A stretch of 64,000 nucleotides of DNA from Algisphaera agarilytica (GCF_014207595.1 NZ_JACHGY010000001.1:3354836-3418835); one strand, 5' to 3'. Shown: positions 1 through 9,212, counted from the stretch's first letter. The notes: generated by a model from the sequence alone, not told the origin. Numbers and translations are program-made.

Positions 1-1
1 A

Positions 2-730
2 GATTCCCATGGTGACCGCTACCTGGCCGAGGCGGCGCGTCTGAACGAAGTCGTGCAGGACCGTTTCGCGGCTGCCAATGGCGGGTATTTCGACACGCTT
101 GAGGACCAGGCCGACTTGTTCGTGCGGACCCGCTCGACGTACGACGGGGCGATTCCGTCGGGCAACAGCCAGATGATCCACAACCTGCTGGCGCTGCACC
201 AACTCACGGACGACGAGGCCCACGCCCGGCGGGCGGTATTGGACCTGCGTAGCTTCGCGTCCCCTTTGGCTGAGAGCGGCTTGGGGATGACGCATATGCA
301 GCGGGCGGCGCTTCGGGCGCTCAGCGACCTGCCCGCGGAATGGGCGTCGGCCCTCGAAGAGGACGGCCCGGCCGAGGCGAGCGGCGGCCGGCCGGTCGTG
401 GTGCAGGTCCGGCCCATCGAGGGCGAGGCGAATGCCTACCGCGTGGTGCTGTCGATCGTTGAGGGGTATCACATCAATGCCAACCCCGCGTCGATGGAGG
501 GGCTCGTGTCCACCGCGGTTTCCGCCGAGGGCGTGGAGTTGGAGGTCACCTACCCGTCGCCGATGACCGAGACGTATCTGTTCACGGACGAGCCCTTGTC
601 GGTTTACGAGGGCAGGGTGGAGATTATCGTGCGGGCGGATCAGCCGATCGAAGCGTTGACGCTGCAATACCAGGCCTGCACCGACTCGGCTTGCCTCGAG
701 CCGGTGACGCGGTCGATCAAACTGCGGTAA
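2..730 (+). CDS. YyaL-type thioredoxin-domain protein, C-terminal part, fused to a DsbD-like domain (5' truncated)
   Basis: The reading frame is open from the first bases of the window, so the N-terminus lies outside it. The first ~110 visible residues match the C-terminal helical part of YyaL/DUF255 proteins: a GGYFDT segment, then DGAIPSGNS, which is typical of that family. After a linker, about the last 110 residues form a separate beta-rich domain ending with YQACTDSACLEP. This resembles the N-terminal DsbD domain, which takes part in periplasmic disulfide exchange; two Cys are visible there. The fusion suggests an exported redox or thioredoxin-like protein. The family assignment of both halves is by recognition only; the thioredoxin half is not visible. 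Confidence 0.75.
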   Translation, partial: DSHGDRYLAEAARLNEVVQDRFAAANGGYFDTLEDQADLFVRTRSTYDGAIPSGNSQMIHNLLALHQLTDDEAHARRAVLDLRSFASPLAESGLGMTHMQRAALRALSDLPAEWASALEEDGPAEASGGRPVVVQVRPIEGEANAYRVVLSIVEGYHINANPASMEGLVSTAVSAEGVELEVTYPSPMTETYLFTDEPLSVYEGRVEIIVRADQPIEALTLQYQACTDSACLEPVTRSIKLR

Positions 731-770
731 AGTCCCGGCTCGGCTCCGCTCCTAACGCGTTCACCCGATC

Positions 771-1571
771 ATGATCGACACCCACTGCCACCTGACCTAC
801 GACGGCCTGCACGAGCGCGTTGATTCCGTCATCGAAGCGGCTCAACGCAACGGCGTCGATCGCATGATCACCGTCGGCACCACCCCGAACGACGCCGCCA
901 AGGCGGCGGCGCTGGCCGAACGCTTCGACAACGTGTTCTTCACCGCGGGGCTCCACCCCGGCTACAGCGGCAATGTGACGGACCACGCTGCGTTGAAAGA
1001 CGGCCTGCGGCAGCTGCTGGCCCACCCACGCGTCGTCGCCGTCGGCGAGATGGGGCTGGACCAGCACTACCCCGACCCGCCGATGAGCAGCCAACGGCCC
1101 GCGTTCGCGGCGCAGCTCGAGCTCATGAACGAGCATGCCGAGCAAGGCAATCCGTTCCCCGGCGTCATCCACAACCGCAAGGCGACGGACGAAACCCTGG
1201 CGATGATCCACGACCACGGGGTGCCCGGAGAGCGTTTGGTGTTCCACTGCTTCACCGGCTCGGTCGAGGAAGTCGAACAGATCCTGGCGATCGGGGCGAT
1301 GGTAAGCTTCACCGGGATCACGACGTTCAAGGGCGCCGCAAGCGTGGCCGAGGCGTCGGACCGCGTGCCCCTGGATCGGCTGATGATCGAGACCGACAGC
1401 CCGTACCTGACGCCGGCGCCGTACCGCAAGGTGAAGACCAACGAGCCGAAGTTCGTACGCCACGTCGCGGAGTTTTTGGCCGAGCGGCGTGGGCTGTCGC
1501 TGCGTGAATTCGTCGCGGCGGTGGATGCCAATGCCGAGCGTTTCTTCCGCCTGCCTGAAGTCACTGCATAA
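771..1571 (+). CDS. tatD: TatD family metal-dependent hydrolase (3'-5' DNase/RNase)
   Basis: The 266-residue length is standard for TatD (about 260). The metal site is complete: DTHCHL at residues 3-8 supplies the HxH pair, VGEMGLD carries the conserved Glu, single His residues lie in the HNRKA and FHCFTGS segments, and IETDSPYLTP near residue 206 supplies the Asp. TatD enzymes are cytosolic TIM-barrel nucleases linked to DNA repair and RNA quality control. The gene starts 40 bases after the preceding stop and ends directly against a strong hairpin terminator, so it is the last gene of its transcription unit. Confidence 0.93.
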   Translation: MIDTHCHLTYDGLHERVDSVIEAAQRNGVDRMITVGTTPNDAAKAAALAERFDNVFFTAGLHPGYSGNVTDHAALKDGLRQLLAHPRVVAVGEMGLDQHYPDPPMSSQRPAFAAQLELMNEHAEQGNPFPGVIHNRKATDETLAMIHDHGVPGERLVFHCFTGSVEEVEQILAIGAMVSFTGITTFKGAASVAEASDRVPLDRLMIETDSPYLTPAPYRKVKTNEPKFVRHVAEFLAERRGLSLREFVAAVDANAERFFRLPEVTA

Positions 1572-1605
1572 AAACGCCCGGCATGCACTTGCACGCCGGG
1601 CGTTT
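1572..1605. terminator. Hairpin terminator between tatD and the PilZ gene
   Basis: There is a perfect 11-bp stem (1572-1582 with 1595-1605, core GCCCGGC/GCCGGGC) with a 12-base loop. Its outer pairs are A/T runs on both sides. It sits right after the tatD stop codon and 28 bases from the end of the convergent PilZ gene, so it could serve both directions. Confidence 0.8.
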
Positions 1606-1632
1606 GGTAAGGAGTAATATTGGGGTGTCGCT

Positions 1633-2049
1633 TTACGCGGCGATCTTGAGGCCGTGGTTGCCGAGGTAGCCGAGGAGGCGGTCCTGATCGACTTCGCTGT
1701 GGAACTGCTCGAAGACCATGCCCATACGGGTGGGGCCGAGTTCGGGTTCTTCGTCGTGGAAGCGGACGATCTTGCCGGTGGCCTGGAAGGTGACGTGTTC
1801 CTGCCCGGGGAGGATGCCGCGGACTTCGATGTCGGTGCCGGGCTCAAGGGGCTGGTCGAGTTCGAAACGCATGCCGCTGAGGCTGACGTCGTAGATGTGG
1901 CCGGTCCAGCAGTAGCGGTCGGCCCCGGCGGGGCGGACGCGGACGAGGCTGTACATCGCGGGGATCTTCAATCGGGGCTGCCGCCGCGCTTCGGTCTTAC
2001 GGTCCGTGGAAGGGGTGGTGTCAGACGCAGGCAGGCGGAAGTCGGTCAT
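1633..2049 (-). CDS. PilZ domain protein (predicted cyclic di-GMP receptor)
   Basis: This is a single-domain 138-residue protein. The c-di-GMP binding signature is present in both parts: the arginine motif RRQPR near residues 22-26 and DVSLSGMRF (D/NxSxxG) about 30 residues later, followed by the beta-barrel strands of PilZ. Nothing else is attached, so it probably acts as a stand-alone adaptor that binds a partner when c-di-GMP rises. It is transcribed towards tatD; the next gene upstream is divergent and encodes a polysaccharide dehydratase, which makes a link to surface polysaccharide control attractive but unproven. Confidence 0.87.
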   Translation of the reverse strand: MTDFRLPASDTTPSTDRKTEARRQPRLKIPAMYSLVRVRPAGADRYCWTGHIYDVSLSGMRFELDQPLEPGTDIEVRGILPGQEHVTFQATGKIVRFHDEEPELGPTRMGMVFEQFHSEVDQDRLLGYLGNHGLKIAA

Positions 2050-2189
2050 GAGTCATCTCCGAGGGGCGATATGGTTTGAGCTACATCAACGACATCGACC
2101 CCCCGCATGACGGACTTAACCGTTGCAGACGGAAAAACTCGCCCACCCCAGTTTGGAGGCGCAGTCCGCCTAATGCCGATAACCCCAAC

Positions 2190-3731
2190 ATGGACCATAC
2201 CGGCCGTTCCAACCCGCGAAGCCCGCTTTTTGCTGCGAAAAACAGCTCCATCAGCGCTCGAACGCCCCGTGAACGGCGCACCGGCCCGGGCACACTGCTC
2301 GTCGGGACGGCGCTCTGCGTCCGACAACTCCTGCCCAGCCTCCTCACCCTCGATCCGGCCCCGTCGTTATTGGGCTGTCTCCTGCCCAAGCCCGCGATCT
2401 TGCCGCTGCCGGTCCTGGGCGGATTCGACCAGCTTGAAGCCATGGCCCAGCGCCCCGAGGTGCAGCAGGTCCTCGTCAGCCTGCCCGCGGTGATGGACGA
2501 TCAATTGCGGACCATCGCGGCCACGCTCGATCGCCTCGGCGTGACCTGGCGATACCTCCCGCCCCTGGCCGACCAACTCGCCGGGCACTCCACCCCCCGC
2601 AACCCCAAGCGTCGGACCGGCGGCGTCGATCCGACCCAGCTCATTGACCGTCAACCCCGGCCGCTCGACGAGCCCGCCATCCGGGCCGGCGTCACCGGCA
2701 AGACCGTGCTCATCACCGGAGCGGGGGGGTCCATCGGCTCGGAGTTGGCCCACGTGGTCGCCCGCTTCAACCCGTCGCGGCTGGTGCTGGTCGAACGCTC
2801 CGAAAACTCGCTCTTCGAGATCGACCGCCAGATCGCTCGCCGATACCCCGGCCTCGTCCGCGAGACGGTGCTGCACGACGTGACCCAGGCCGAGCGCACG
2901 CTGGACCTGGTCGAACGCATCGCCCCGGCGGTGATCTTCCACGCCGCGGCGCACAAGCACGTGCCCATGATGGAGAACCACCCGGCGGAGGCGGTGGAGA
3001 ACAACTTCTACGGCACGCGCAGCATCGCCGACGCCGCCAACCAGGCGGGCTGCGAGCGGTTCGTGATGATCTCGACCGACAAGGCGGTCAACCCTTCGTC
3101 GGTCATGGGCGCCAGCAAACGCCTCGCCGAGCTGTACATCCGCCACCTCGACCAGGGCAGCGACACGACGTTCTGCATGGTGCGGTTCGGCAACGTGCTC
3201 GGCTCGGCCTGCTCGCTCATCCCGATCTGGACCGATCAACTCGGCCGCGGCGGCCCGATCACGGTGACCCACCGTGAGATGACCCGCTACTTCATGACCA
3301 TCCCCGAAGCGGCGGGGCTGGTGCTCCAGGCCGGGGCGTACGCCGAGGGCGGCGAAGTCTTCCTGCTCGATATGGGCAAACCGATCCGCATCCTCGACAT
3401 GGCCGACCGGTTCCTGCGGCTGCAGGGCTTTGCGCCTGATGTGGATGTGAAGATTGAGATCACCGGCCCGCGTCCCGGGGAAAAACTCTTCGAAGAACTC
3501 GCCTACACCGGCGAAGACATGCTGCCCACGCCGCACGAGTCGATCCGCATCTGGCGTGCCGCTCAGCCCGAGCCGGCGCAGATCCAGCAGATCATCTCGA
3601 CCTTCGATCGCTTGCGTGACAAGTCCAGCGACGGGTCACGCCGGTGGCGCGACACCAACTCCGAGGCCATCGTCACGGCGCTGCGGTCGCTGCTTCCGGA
3701 GATGGTGAAAGCGGCGTCGGCGGCGGGTTGA
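2190..3731 (+). CDS. CapD/PglF-like nucleotide-sugar 4,6-dehydratase (extended SDR), without membrane anchor
   Basis: The catalytic part begins near residue 160 with the NAD-binding ITGAGGSIGSE and continues with HAAAHKHVPMMENHP, STDKAVNPSSVMGASKR and RPGEKLFEEL. These are hallmarks of UDP-GlcNAc 4,6-dehydratases of the FlaA1/PglF/CapD group, in which the usual YxxxK is replaced by MxxxK, as seen here. Products feed rare-sugar or polysaccharide synthesis. Large members carry four N-terminal membrane helices and a CoA-binding-like domain. Here only a remnant of that domain is visible (about residues 45-130) and there is no convincing set of helices. The ATG at 2190 was chosen; the frame is open to a TTG at 2076. 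The last 59 bases overlap the convergent gene. Confidence 0.85.
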   Translation: MDHTGRSNPRSPLFAAKNSSISARTPRERRTGPGTLLVGTALCVRQLLPSLLTLDPAPSLLGCLLPKPAILPLPVLGGFDQLEAMAQRPEVQQVLVSLPAVMDDQLRTIAATLDRLGVTWRYLPPLADQLAGHSTPRNPKRRTGGVDPTQLIDRQPRPLDEPAIRAGVTGKTVLITGAGGSIGSELAHVVARFNPSRLVLVERSENSLFEIDRQIARRYPGLVRETVLHDVTQAERTLDLVERIAPAVIFHAAAHKHVPMMENHPAEAVENNFYGTRSIADAANQAGCERFVMISTDKAVNPSSVMGASKRLAELYIRHLDQGSDTTFCMVRFGNVLGSACSLIPIWTDQLGRGGPITVTHREMTRYFMTIPEAAGLVLQAGAYAEGGEVFLLDMGKPIRILDMADRFLRLQGFAPDVDVKIEITGPRPGEKLFEELAYTGEDMLPTPHESIRIWRAAQPEPAQIQQIISTFDRLRDKSSDGSRRWRDTNSEAIVTALRSLLPEMVKAASAAG

Positions 3732-5118
3732 TCTCGCGGTCCGCGGTCGCCGTATCCTCAACCCCGGTTTCCGGATTCTCTTCGATCAACGGGTAGTACC
3801 GCTCGGCGATCTGTCGGACCGCCTCGCCGTAGCCCTTGGGGAAGCCCCAGACGTTGGTCTCGGGGGTGATCGCCAGCCCGCGTTCGGAGGGCGTGAGGTC
3901 GTGGGCGAGCAGGAGGAACAGGTCCGACGCCACGCCCGGGTTTTCGGTGTGGTGCGAGTGTCCGAGGCCGTAGGTTTTTTGGCCGGTGATATCGATGATC
4001 GAGACGTGGGGGTGGGACTTGAGCCACAGCCGCTGGGTTTCGTCGAGGTAGTCGCCGGTGATGCTGCCCGCCCGGATGATGCCGAAGAGCAGTCGCGTCG
4101 CCCAGGCCAGGGCTTTGTCGTCCGGCGAGGTGTAGATGGTCATCTGCCGGGGGATGTCGTGGAACCCCTCGCGGAAGAACCGTTTCTGCAGCACGTCCAC
4201 GTCGATGTCGGGCGCGACCAGCACGACGTTGTCGATGCGGAAGCGTTGGTGGAGTTGCTCGGGCGACTTGTCGTAGCCGATAAGACGCATCTCCCGCAGC
4301 GTGTTCGAGGTGAGGAACGTGCCCATGGAGTGCGCGACGATGTTGATGCGCTCGGCGTCGGTGTGGTCGGCCAGGAAGACCAGCAGCTGGCGCAGGTCGC
4401 TCACGGCATACGTCGCCGACTCGCGGTCTTCCAGGTAGTCCAGCAGGTGTTTCTGCGAGGGCCAGGCGAAGGTGATGACCGCGCCGCGTCGGCCGTTGTA
4501 GTGGTGCAGGCTCGCGGCGGACTCGATGGCGTCGATAAACGAGTTGCGGTAGCCGTGGATGTAGACGTAGACCTCTTTGTGATTGGTGGCCTGCATCTCG
4601 GCGTTGAGGGCTTCGGCGAAGCGGAACGCGCCCCGGCCGGGGTCTTTGCGGTTGAGGAACCGGACTTCGATCTCGTCGCGATCGTCGCCGGTCGCATCCT
4701 TCACGACCCGGGGCGGGGCGGTGGTGAGCAGCGAGCCGTACTCTTCTGGGGGATCGACGGTGAGCGCCGGGCGTTTGCCGCCGAGCGGGCCGATGGTTTT
4801 CTCCATGAGCTCGTCCCAGGACAGGTCTTTGCCGAACTCGACGTTGAGCTGGCCGAGGATGAGCGAACTGGCGCGGGACCGGCCGTAGGGCCCCTCGGAG
4901 CTGCCGGGCGAGGCTTTGCGGTTGGTGGCGTAGAAGATCGTCGCGTTGCCGTGACGCTGGCTCTCGGGCAGGTTGCTGAACGGGTCGGCCCGCGACTGAT
5001 CGAACATGACCGGGGCCCGCATGAGCGAGCGTTGGCATCCGGTCAGGACGAGTGGCAACACGACAAGGCCGAGCAGGAGTAACCGTTTGCCCCAAAAAAT
5101 CGTGAAAGCGTGCGTCAT
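3673..5118 (-). CDS. DUF900-type alpha/beta hydrolase lipoprotein
   Basis: This 481-residue protein begins with a lipoprotein signal peptide (KR, then a hydrophobic stretch, then LVLTGC with Cys at about residue 28), so it should be membrane-anchored and periplasmic. IFYATNRK and VYVYIHGYRNSF are typical of DUF900 esterases; the oxyanion-hole HGY is followed by AHSMG with the nucleophile Ser. The C-terminal 40 residues are Pro/Ala-rich and lie in the region that overlaps the convergent dehydratase. The substrate is unknown; a lipase or esterase acting on envelope material is plausible. Confidence 0.82.
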   Translation of the reverse strand: MTHAFTIFWGKRLLLLGLVVLPLVLTGCQRSLMRAPVMFDQSRADPFSNLPESQRHGNATIFYATNRKASPGSSEGPYGRSRASSLILGQLNVEFGKDLSWDELMEKTIGPLGGKRPALTVDPPEEYGSLLTTAPPRVVKDATGDDRDEIEVRFLNRKDPGRGAFRFAEALNAEMQATNHKEVYVYIHGYRNSFIDAIESAASLHHYNGRRGAVITFAWPSQKHLLDYLEDRESATYAVSDLRQLLVFLADHTDAERINIVAHSMGTFLTSNTLREMRLIGYDKSPEQLHQRFRIDNVVLVAPDIDVDVLQKRFFREGFHDIPRQMTIYTSPDDKALAWATRLLFGIIRAGSITGDYLDETQRLWLKSHPHVSIIDITGQKTYGLGHSHHTENPGVASDLFLLLAHDLTPSERGLAITPETNVWGFPKGYGEAVRQIAERYYPLIEENPETGVEDTATADREINPPPTPLSPSPEAATAAP

Positions 5119-5213
5119 GAACCGGCTCCGGCACCGTCTAGTAGAAGAAGATGGATTCTACCAATCAATCACGTGGGTTTGCGTTGGTCGGCGATGCCGG
5201 TTACCAATCCGGC

Positions 5214-5921
5214 ATGAACCAACGCCCCGCCAACGAACTGCGTCCCACCACCATCGAACCCTTCCCCGCCGGTGCCCCCGGCAGCGTGGTCATCACCGCG
5301 GGGAAGACCAAGGTGCTATGCACCGCCAGCGTGCAGGCGGATGTCCCCCGGTGGATCAAGAAAGACCCCGAGACCGGCCTGCCGACCCACGGCTGGGTGA
5401 CGGCCGAGTACTCGATGCTCCCGGGCTCCACACCCGACCGCAAGCGTCGCGGCACCGACGGCCGGAGCACCGAGATCCAGCGCCTCATCGGCCGGGCGCT
5501 GCGGGCCGCGGTCGACCTAGACAAGATGCCGGGCCTGGCGATCACCTGCGACTGTGACGTGTTGGTCGCCGACGGAGGCACGCGGACCGCGGCCATCACC
5601 GGGGCCTACGTCGCCCTCGGTCAGGCGCTCAACTGGGCCCGGGAGCAGGGCCGACTCGAGGGCGACCCCGTGGTCAGCCCGATCGCGGCGATCAGCGTGG
5701 GCATCATCGACGGCGTCCCGACGCTCGACCTGGATTACCCGCTGGACGTCCGGGCCGAGGTGGACATGAACGTGGCGATGAACGGCGAGGGCCAGTTCAT
5801 CGAAGTCCAGGGCACCGGCGAGCAGGGCACCTTCGACCGGGTTCAACTCGACGCCCTGCTTGATCTGGCTCAGGACGGAATCAAAAGTCTCATGGCGATA
5901 CAACAACAGGCTCTTTCATGA
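5214..5921 (+). CDS. rph: Ribonuclease PH
   Basis: This phosphate-dependent 3'-5' exoribonuclease trims the 3' ends of tRNA precursors. The 235-residue product from ATG 5214 fits the family (about 238). Conserved segments include the N-terminal RPTTIEPF, the KTKVLCTASV strand, AEYSMLPGSTPDRKRR, DGRSTEIQRLIGRALRA and CDVLVADGGTRTAAITGA with the phosphate-site residues. An in-frame upstream ATG at 5151 would add 21 residues without family support. The stop codon overlaps the next start by four bases (ATGA), which implies translational coupling to the sugar dehydrogenase-like gene. Confidence 0.95.
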   Translation: MNQRPANELRPTTIEPFPAGAPGSVVITAGKTKVLCTASVQADVPRWIKKDPETGLPTHGWVTAEYSMLPGSTPDRKRRGTDGRSTEIQRLIGRALRAAVDLDKMPGLAITCDCDVLVADGGTRTAAITGAYVALGQALNWAREQGRLEGDPVVSPIAAISVGIIDGVPTLDLDYPLDVRAEVDMNVAMNGEGQFIEVQGTGEQGTFDRVQLDALLDLAQDGIKSLMAIQQQALS

Positions 5922-7450
5922 ATCACATCTCCAACTGGGTCGCGGTCGGTGTCGGATTGTGGGCACTGACCGTGGGCGGGACGGCTCGGGCCGACGACGA
6001 CGGCGTCGACGGCCAGGCGTTGATCCAGCAGGCCATTGAGCTTGGTGGACGAGAGCTCCCCGCCGACGCGGTCGAGGTGGAGATCTGGATGAAAGAGCCC
6101 ATCGCTGCGCAGCGCGTGATCCAGCTGGGCAGCCAGTATTTCGTGTTGGAGGAAAGCACGGGCAAGGTCCGCCCGGGCTGGTCGGAGTCGCCGGGGAAGA
6201 TCGAGGTGAGCAGCTGGTCGTCCGCGGAGAATCTGCTGGCGCAGCTGGCGCTCCCGCCGATGCCCGAGGCGCCGGAGGGGGTGGAGGTCCGCTCGATCTT
6301 CGTGCCGCAGGACCAGGGCATCCGCGTGACCGGCGACCCGACGGGGCGGTGGCTGTATGTGCTGGGTTTGAAAGGTGCCGTCGAGCGGTACGACACGGAT
6401 ACCGATCGGGTTGAGCTATTTGCCGACCCGAAGGTCTACCTGGCCGATCTCGATGAAGAGGTCAGTGTGATGGGCCTGTGCTTCGACGAGCAGCAGCGGA
6501 TGTACCTTGTGGTGAACACCCGCGACGAGGATGTCGACCCGATCATGCACCACGTGGCGATCTACCGCAGCGCCCCGATCGAGCACGGCGGCGTACTCGG
6601 TCCCGAGCTCACGCCCTGGGTTGAGGTGTCCTACCCTTGGGGCGGCCACCAGTTCAACCACGGCGTCGCCCACATCCGGCAGGGGCCCGACGGGATGATC
6701 TACGTCGGCAGCGGTTCTCGCACGGATGCGGATGAAGATTTCGACGAGCCGAACATCGCCGACGGCGGCGAGGTCGAACTCACGTCCTGCATCTGGCGGA
6801 TCGATCCGGCTAGCGACGAACCCCAAGTCGAGGTCCACGCGCAGGGCCTCCGCAACGCGTTCGGGTTTGATTGGGACGCCCAAGGCACCCTGTGGGCCAG
6901 CGAGAACGGGCCCAACAAGAACCCGCCCGGCGAATTGAACGTGATCGAAGCAGGCAAGCACTACGGCTTCCCGTACCGCTATTCGGATTGGGAAGAGAAC
7001 CCGTATGAGCACGTCGCGGAGCCCCCGGCGGGCCTGAGTTTCGAGCCCCCGGTGATCAACCGTGGGCCAGCGGGGATGGGCGAGGGCTCGGAGTCACTCG
7101 CGACGTTTGATGCCCACTCGTCTCCAGCGGGTGTCGCATATCTGGGAGAGGCGTTCGGCGAGAAGTGGCGGGGCGCCTTGGCGGTGGCACGGTTCGGCAA
7201 TATGATCCCCGGCGAGACCGTGGGCTACGACCTGCTGCTGGTCCGTCCGCTTCCTGCAGAACAGGCGGGAGGGCCGCGTGAGGTGCAGACCACGGTCTTG
7301 CTGGAAGGATTGGCCCGGCCGCTGGGCGTTTACGCGGCACCGACGGGGCGGTTGTATGTCCTGGAACACTCCCGCCAGGCGCCGGGGCGTCAGAGCTGGG
7401 CCGCAGCGGGCGCGGCGGGGCGGTTGTTGGAACTCCGGTTGCTGGACTGA
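5918..7450 (+). CDS. Secreted PQQ-dependent-type sugar dehydrogenase (Glucose/Sorbosone dehydrogenase-like propeller)
   Basis: The protein has 510 residues with a signal peptide (start to about residue 25, ending GGTARA). The body shows beta-propeller features of the glucose/sorbosone dehydrogenase group: FNHGVAHIRQGPDGMIYVGSGSRTDAD, HAQGLRNAFGFDWDAQGTLWASENGPN, then ELNVIEAGKHYGFPYRYSDWEENP and a late GLARPLGVYAAPTGRLYVLEHS. Enzymes of this type oxidise aldoses in the periplasm using PQQ and calcium; many planctomycete members are uncharacterised and may only bind. The first ~90 residues match no domain I recognise. It is coupled to rph by a four-base overlap. Confidence 0.78.
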   Translation: MNHISNWVAVGVGLWALTVGGTARADDDGVDGQALIQQAIELGGRELPADAVEVEIWMKEPIAAQRVIQLGSQYFVLEESTGKVRPGWSESPGKIEVSSWSSAENLLAQLALPPMPEAPEGVEVRSIFVPQDQGIRVTGDPTGRWLYVLGLKGAVERYDTDTDRVELFADPKVYLADLDEEVSVMGLCFDEQQRMYLVVNTRDEDVDPIMHHVAIYRSAPIEHGGVLGPELTPWVEVSYPWGGHQFNHGVAHIRQGPDGMIYVGSGSRTDADEDFDEPNIADGGEVELTSCIWRIDPASDEPQVEVHAQGLRNAFGFDWDAQGTLWASENGPNKNPPGELNVIEAGKHYGFPYRYSDWEENPYEHVAEPPAGLSFEPPVINRGPAGMGEGSESLATFDAHSSPAGVAYLGEAFGEKWRGALAVARFGNMIPGETVGYDLLLVRPLPAEQAGGPREVQTTVLLEGLARPLGVYAAPTGRLYVLEHSRQAPGRQSWAAAGAAGRLLELRLLD

Positions 7451-7504
7451 CGCACCCCGGCCAACCCCGCATAACGCCGGTCTGCGGTAAACTGTGGCGT
7501 ACGG

Positions 7505-9166
7505 ATGCCCTGGACGCTTTACAAATACATCTTGCGTGAATTGATCAAGCTGCTGGCATTGACCACGGTGGTGTTGGTCATCGTCATGAGTTTTGCGGCG
7601 GCGGTGCAGCCGATGAGCGACGGCAAGCTCTCGGCCAGCCTGCTGGTGAAGTTTGTGATGTTCATCGCCCCGACGGTGCTGGGCTTTGCTCTGCCGTTTG
7701 CCGGGGCGTTTGCCACCACACTGGTCTTCATCCGTATGGCCAGTGACAACGAGATCCTGGCGTGCTCGGCTTCAGGGATCAGCTACATGCGGGTCCTCGC
7801 TCCGGTGGTCGCGCTCGGCTTGGTACTCACCGGCGGCATGATGTATCTGTCGAACTACGTGGTGCCCAGCTTCCACCGCATGGCCGAGCGGACGCTGCAG
7901 AGCAACGTGATCAGCGCACTAGTGACCCAACTCAATCAGCAGCAGGCCTTCCAGTTCCCCGGGGAAGACATCGTCGTGTATGCCGACTCGGCGGTCGAGT
8001 TCGCCCCTTTGCCCACGCCCGACTCGGTCCTGCCCATGACCCAGCTCGTCCAGCTCAAGGGCATCGTGGTCGGAGAGACCGACGGAGACGGCCGCATCCT
8101 GCAGGACACCACCGCAAGCAACGCCGTGCTGCATATCTACGGCAGCAGCGAGACTGAGGATTCCTGGGGGGTGTTCGAACTCGAGGACGCCGTGCGCAAC
8201 TCTCCGGCGACCGGCGTGATGATGTCGTCGGGCTTCTTCAAGATCGGGCCGGTGAAACTTGAGAGCCCGTTTGGCGACGACCCCGCCTTTCTCTCGGCCA
8301 AGGACCTGCGCAAGTACGAACGCGAGCCCGAACGTTCCAGCCAAATTCGGACGCGGATCCAGGGGCTGGCCTCGGCGATGGCGACCGAAAGCCTCCGCAA
8401 GGCGTTTGTCGTGGTCAAAGACCGCGCGGTGCTGCACGGCGCCCTCGACGGCGACCGTTACGTGCTCTCGGTCCCGAGCGTGGAAGAAGACGGCGAGATG
8501 CTTCGGCTCTCGTCGCAGATCGACCGACCGATCCGGGTGGAGTACTTCTCCAATGGCCTGATCGAGGGCACGCCTTCTCGAAGCTACGAGGCCGACTCGG
8601 CGTTGGTCCGCGTGAGGACCAACGCTTTGACGCTGGAGCCGTCGATCGACATCGTGCTCAACGATGTTCAGGTCAGTGCGGTCGGCGGCGGGCCGGCGAT
8701 CGGCAACCCGACGGTGCGGTTCCGTCAGCTCACCTGGCCGGAGTTCCTGCCGGCCGACTTGAAAGAACGGCGGGCGGCGGAGCTGTTGGCCGAAGCGGGT
8801 GGTGAAGAATACGGCGCATCCAAATCGGTGGGCTACGCGGTGAACCTCTTGGAGAAGTCGCTCATCATCCTCCGCCGAAACATCGTGGGCCAGCGGCACG
8901 AACGAGCGGCCTCGGCGGTGTCGTGCTCGCTGCTCTTGCTGCTTGGCTCGGTCTTGAGTATCCGCCTCAACGGGCAGTCCCCGCTGGTGGTCTACTTCTG
9001 GAGCTTCCTGCTGGCGATCGTCACGCTGATCATCATCAACAGCGGGTTGAATCTTGCCGCAGGCAGCAAGGGGTCGCTGGTTGTGGGGATGTCAGTGGTG
9101 TGGTCGGGCAACGCGTTGCTGCTGGTGGTGTTGGTTTTGTCGTACCTGAAAATGTCCCGCAACTGA
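7505..9166 (+). CDS. lptF: LptF/LptG family permease (first of pair)
   Basis: This inner-membrane subunit of the LptB2FG ABC transporter extracts lipopolysaccharide-like lipids towards the outer membrane. The 553-residue chain starts WTLYKYILRELIKLL, followed by three N-terminal helices and the motif ASDNEILACSASGISYMRVLAP, which matches the YjgP/YjgQ signature. A long periplasmic beta-jellyroll region follows, and three C-terminal helices come after residue 470. It is longer than typical LptF (about 365), with the extra length in the periplasmic domain. The next gene is its partner; no LptB ATPase lies nearby. Confidence 0.87.
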   Translation: MPWTLYKYILRELIKLLALTTVVLVIVMSFAAAVQPMSDGKLSASLLVKFVMFIAPTVLGFALPFAGAFATTLVFIRMASDNEILACSASGISYMRVLAPVVALGLVLTGGMMYLSNYVVPSFHRMAERTLQSNVISALVTQLNQQQAFQFPGEDIVVYADSAVEFAPLPTPDSVLPMTQLVQLKGIVVGETDGDGRILQDTTASNAVLHIYGSSETEDSWGVFELEDAVRNSPATGVMMSSGFFKIGPVKLESPFGDDPAFLSAKDLRKYEREPERSSQIRTRIQGLASAMATESLRKAFVVVKDRAVLHGALDGDRYVLSVPSVEEDGEMLRLSSQIDRPIRVEYFSNGLIEGTPSRSYEADSALVRVRTNALTLEPSIDIVLNDVQVSAVGGGPAIGNPTVRFRQLTWPEFLPADLKERRAAELLAEAGGEEYGASKSVGYAVNLLEKSLIILRRNIVGQRHERAASAVSCSLLLLLGSVLSIRLNGQSPLVVYFWSFLLAIVTLIIINSGLNLAAGSKGSLVVGMSVVWSGNALLLVVLVLSYLKMSRN

Positions 9167-9212
9167 TGAGCGATTGGATCATTCGGCGATCCGCCGAAGC
9201 ATTGAAGATGTC

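Noticed and set aside
2367-3536. Minus-strand frame over the dehydratase gene
   Set aside because: It has no start context or domain, while the opposite strand encodes a conserved SDR.
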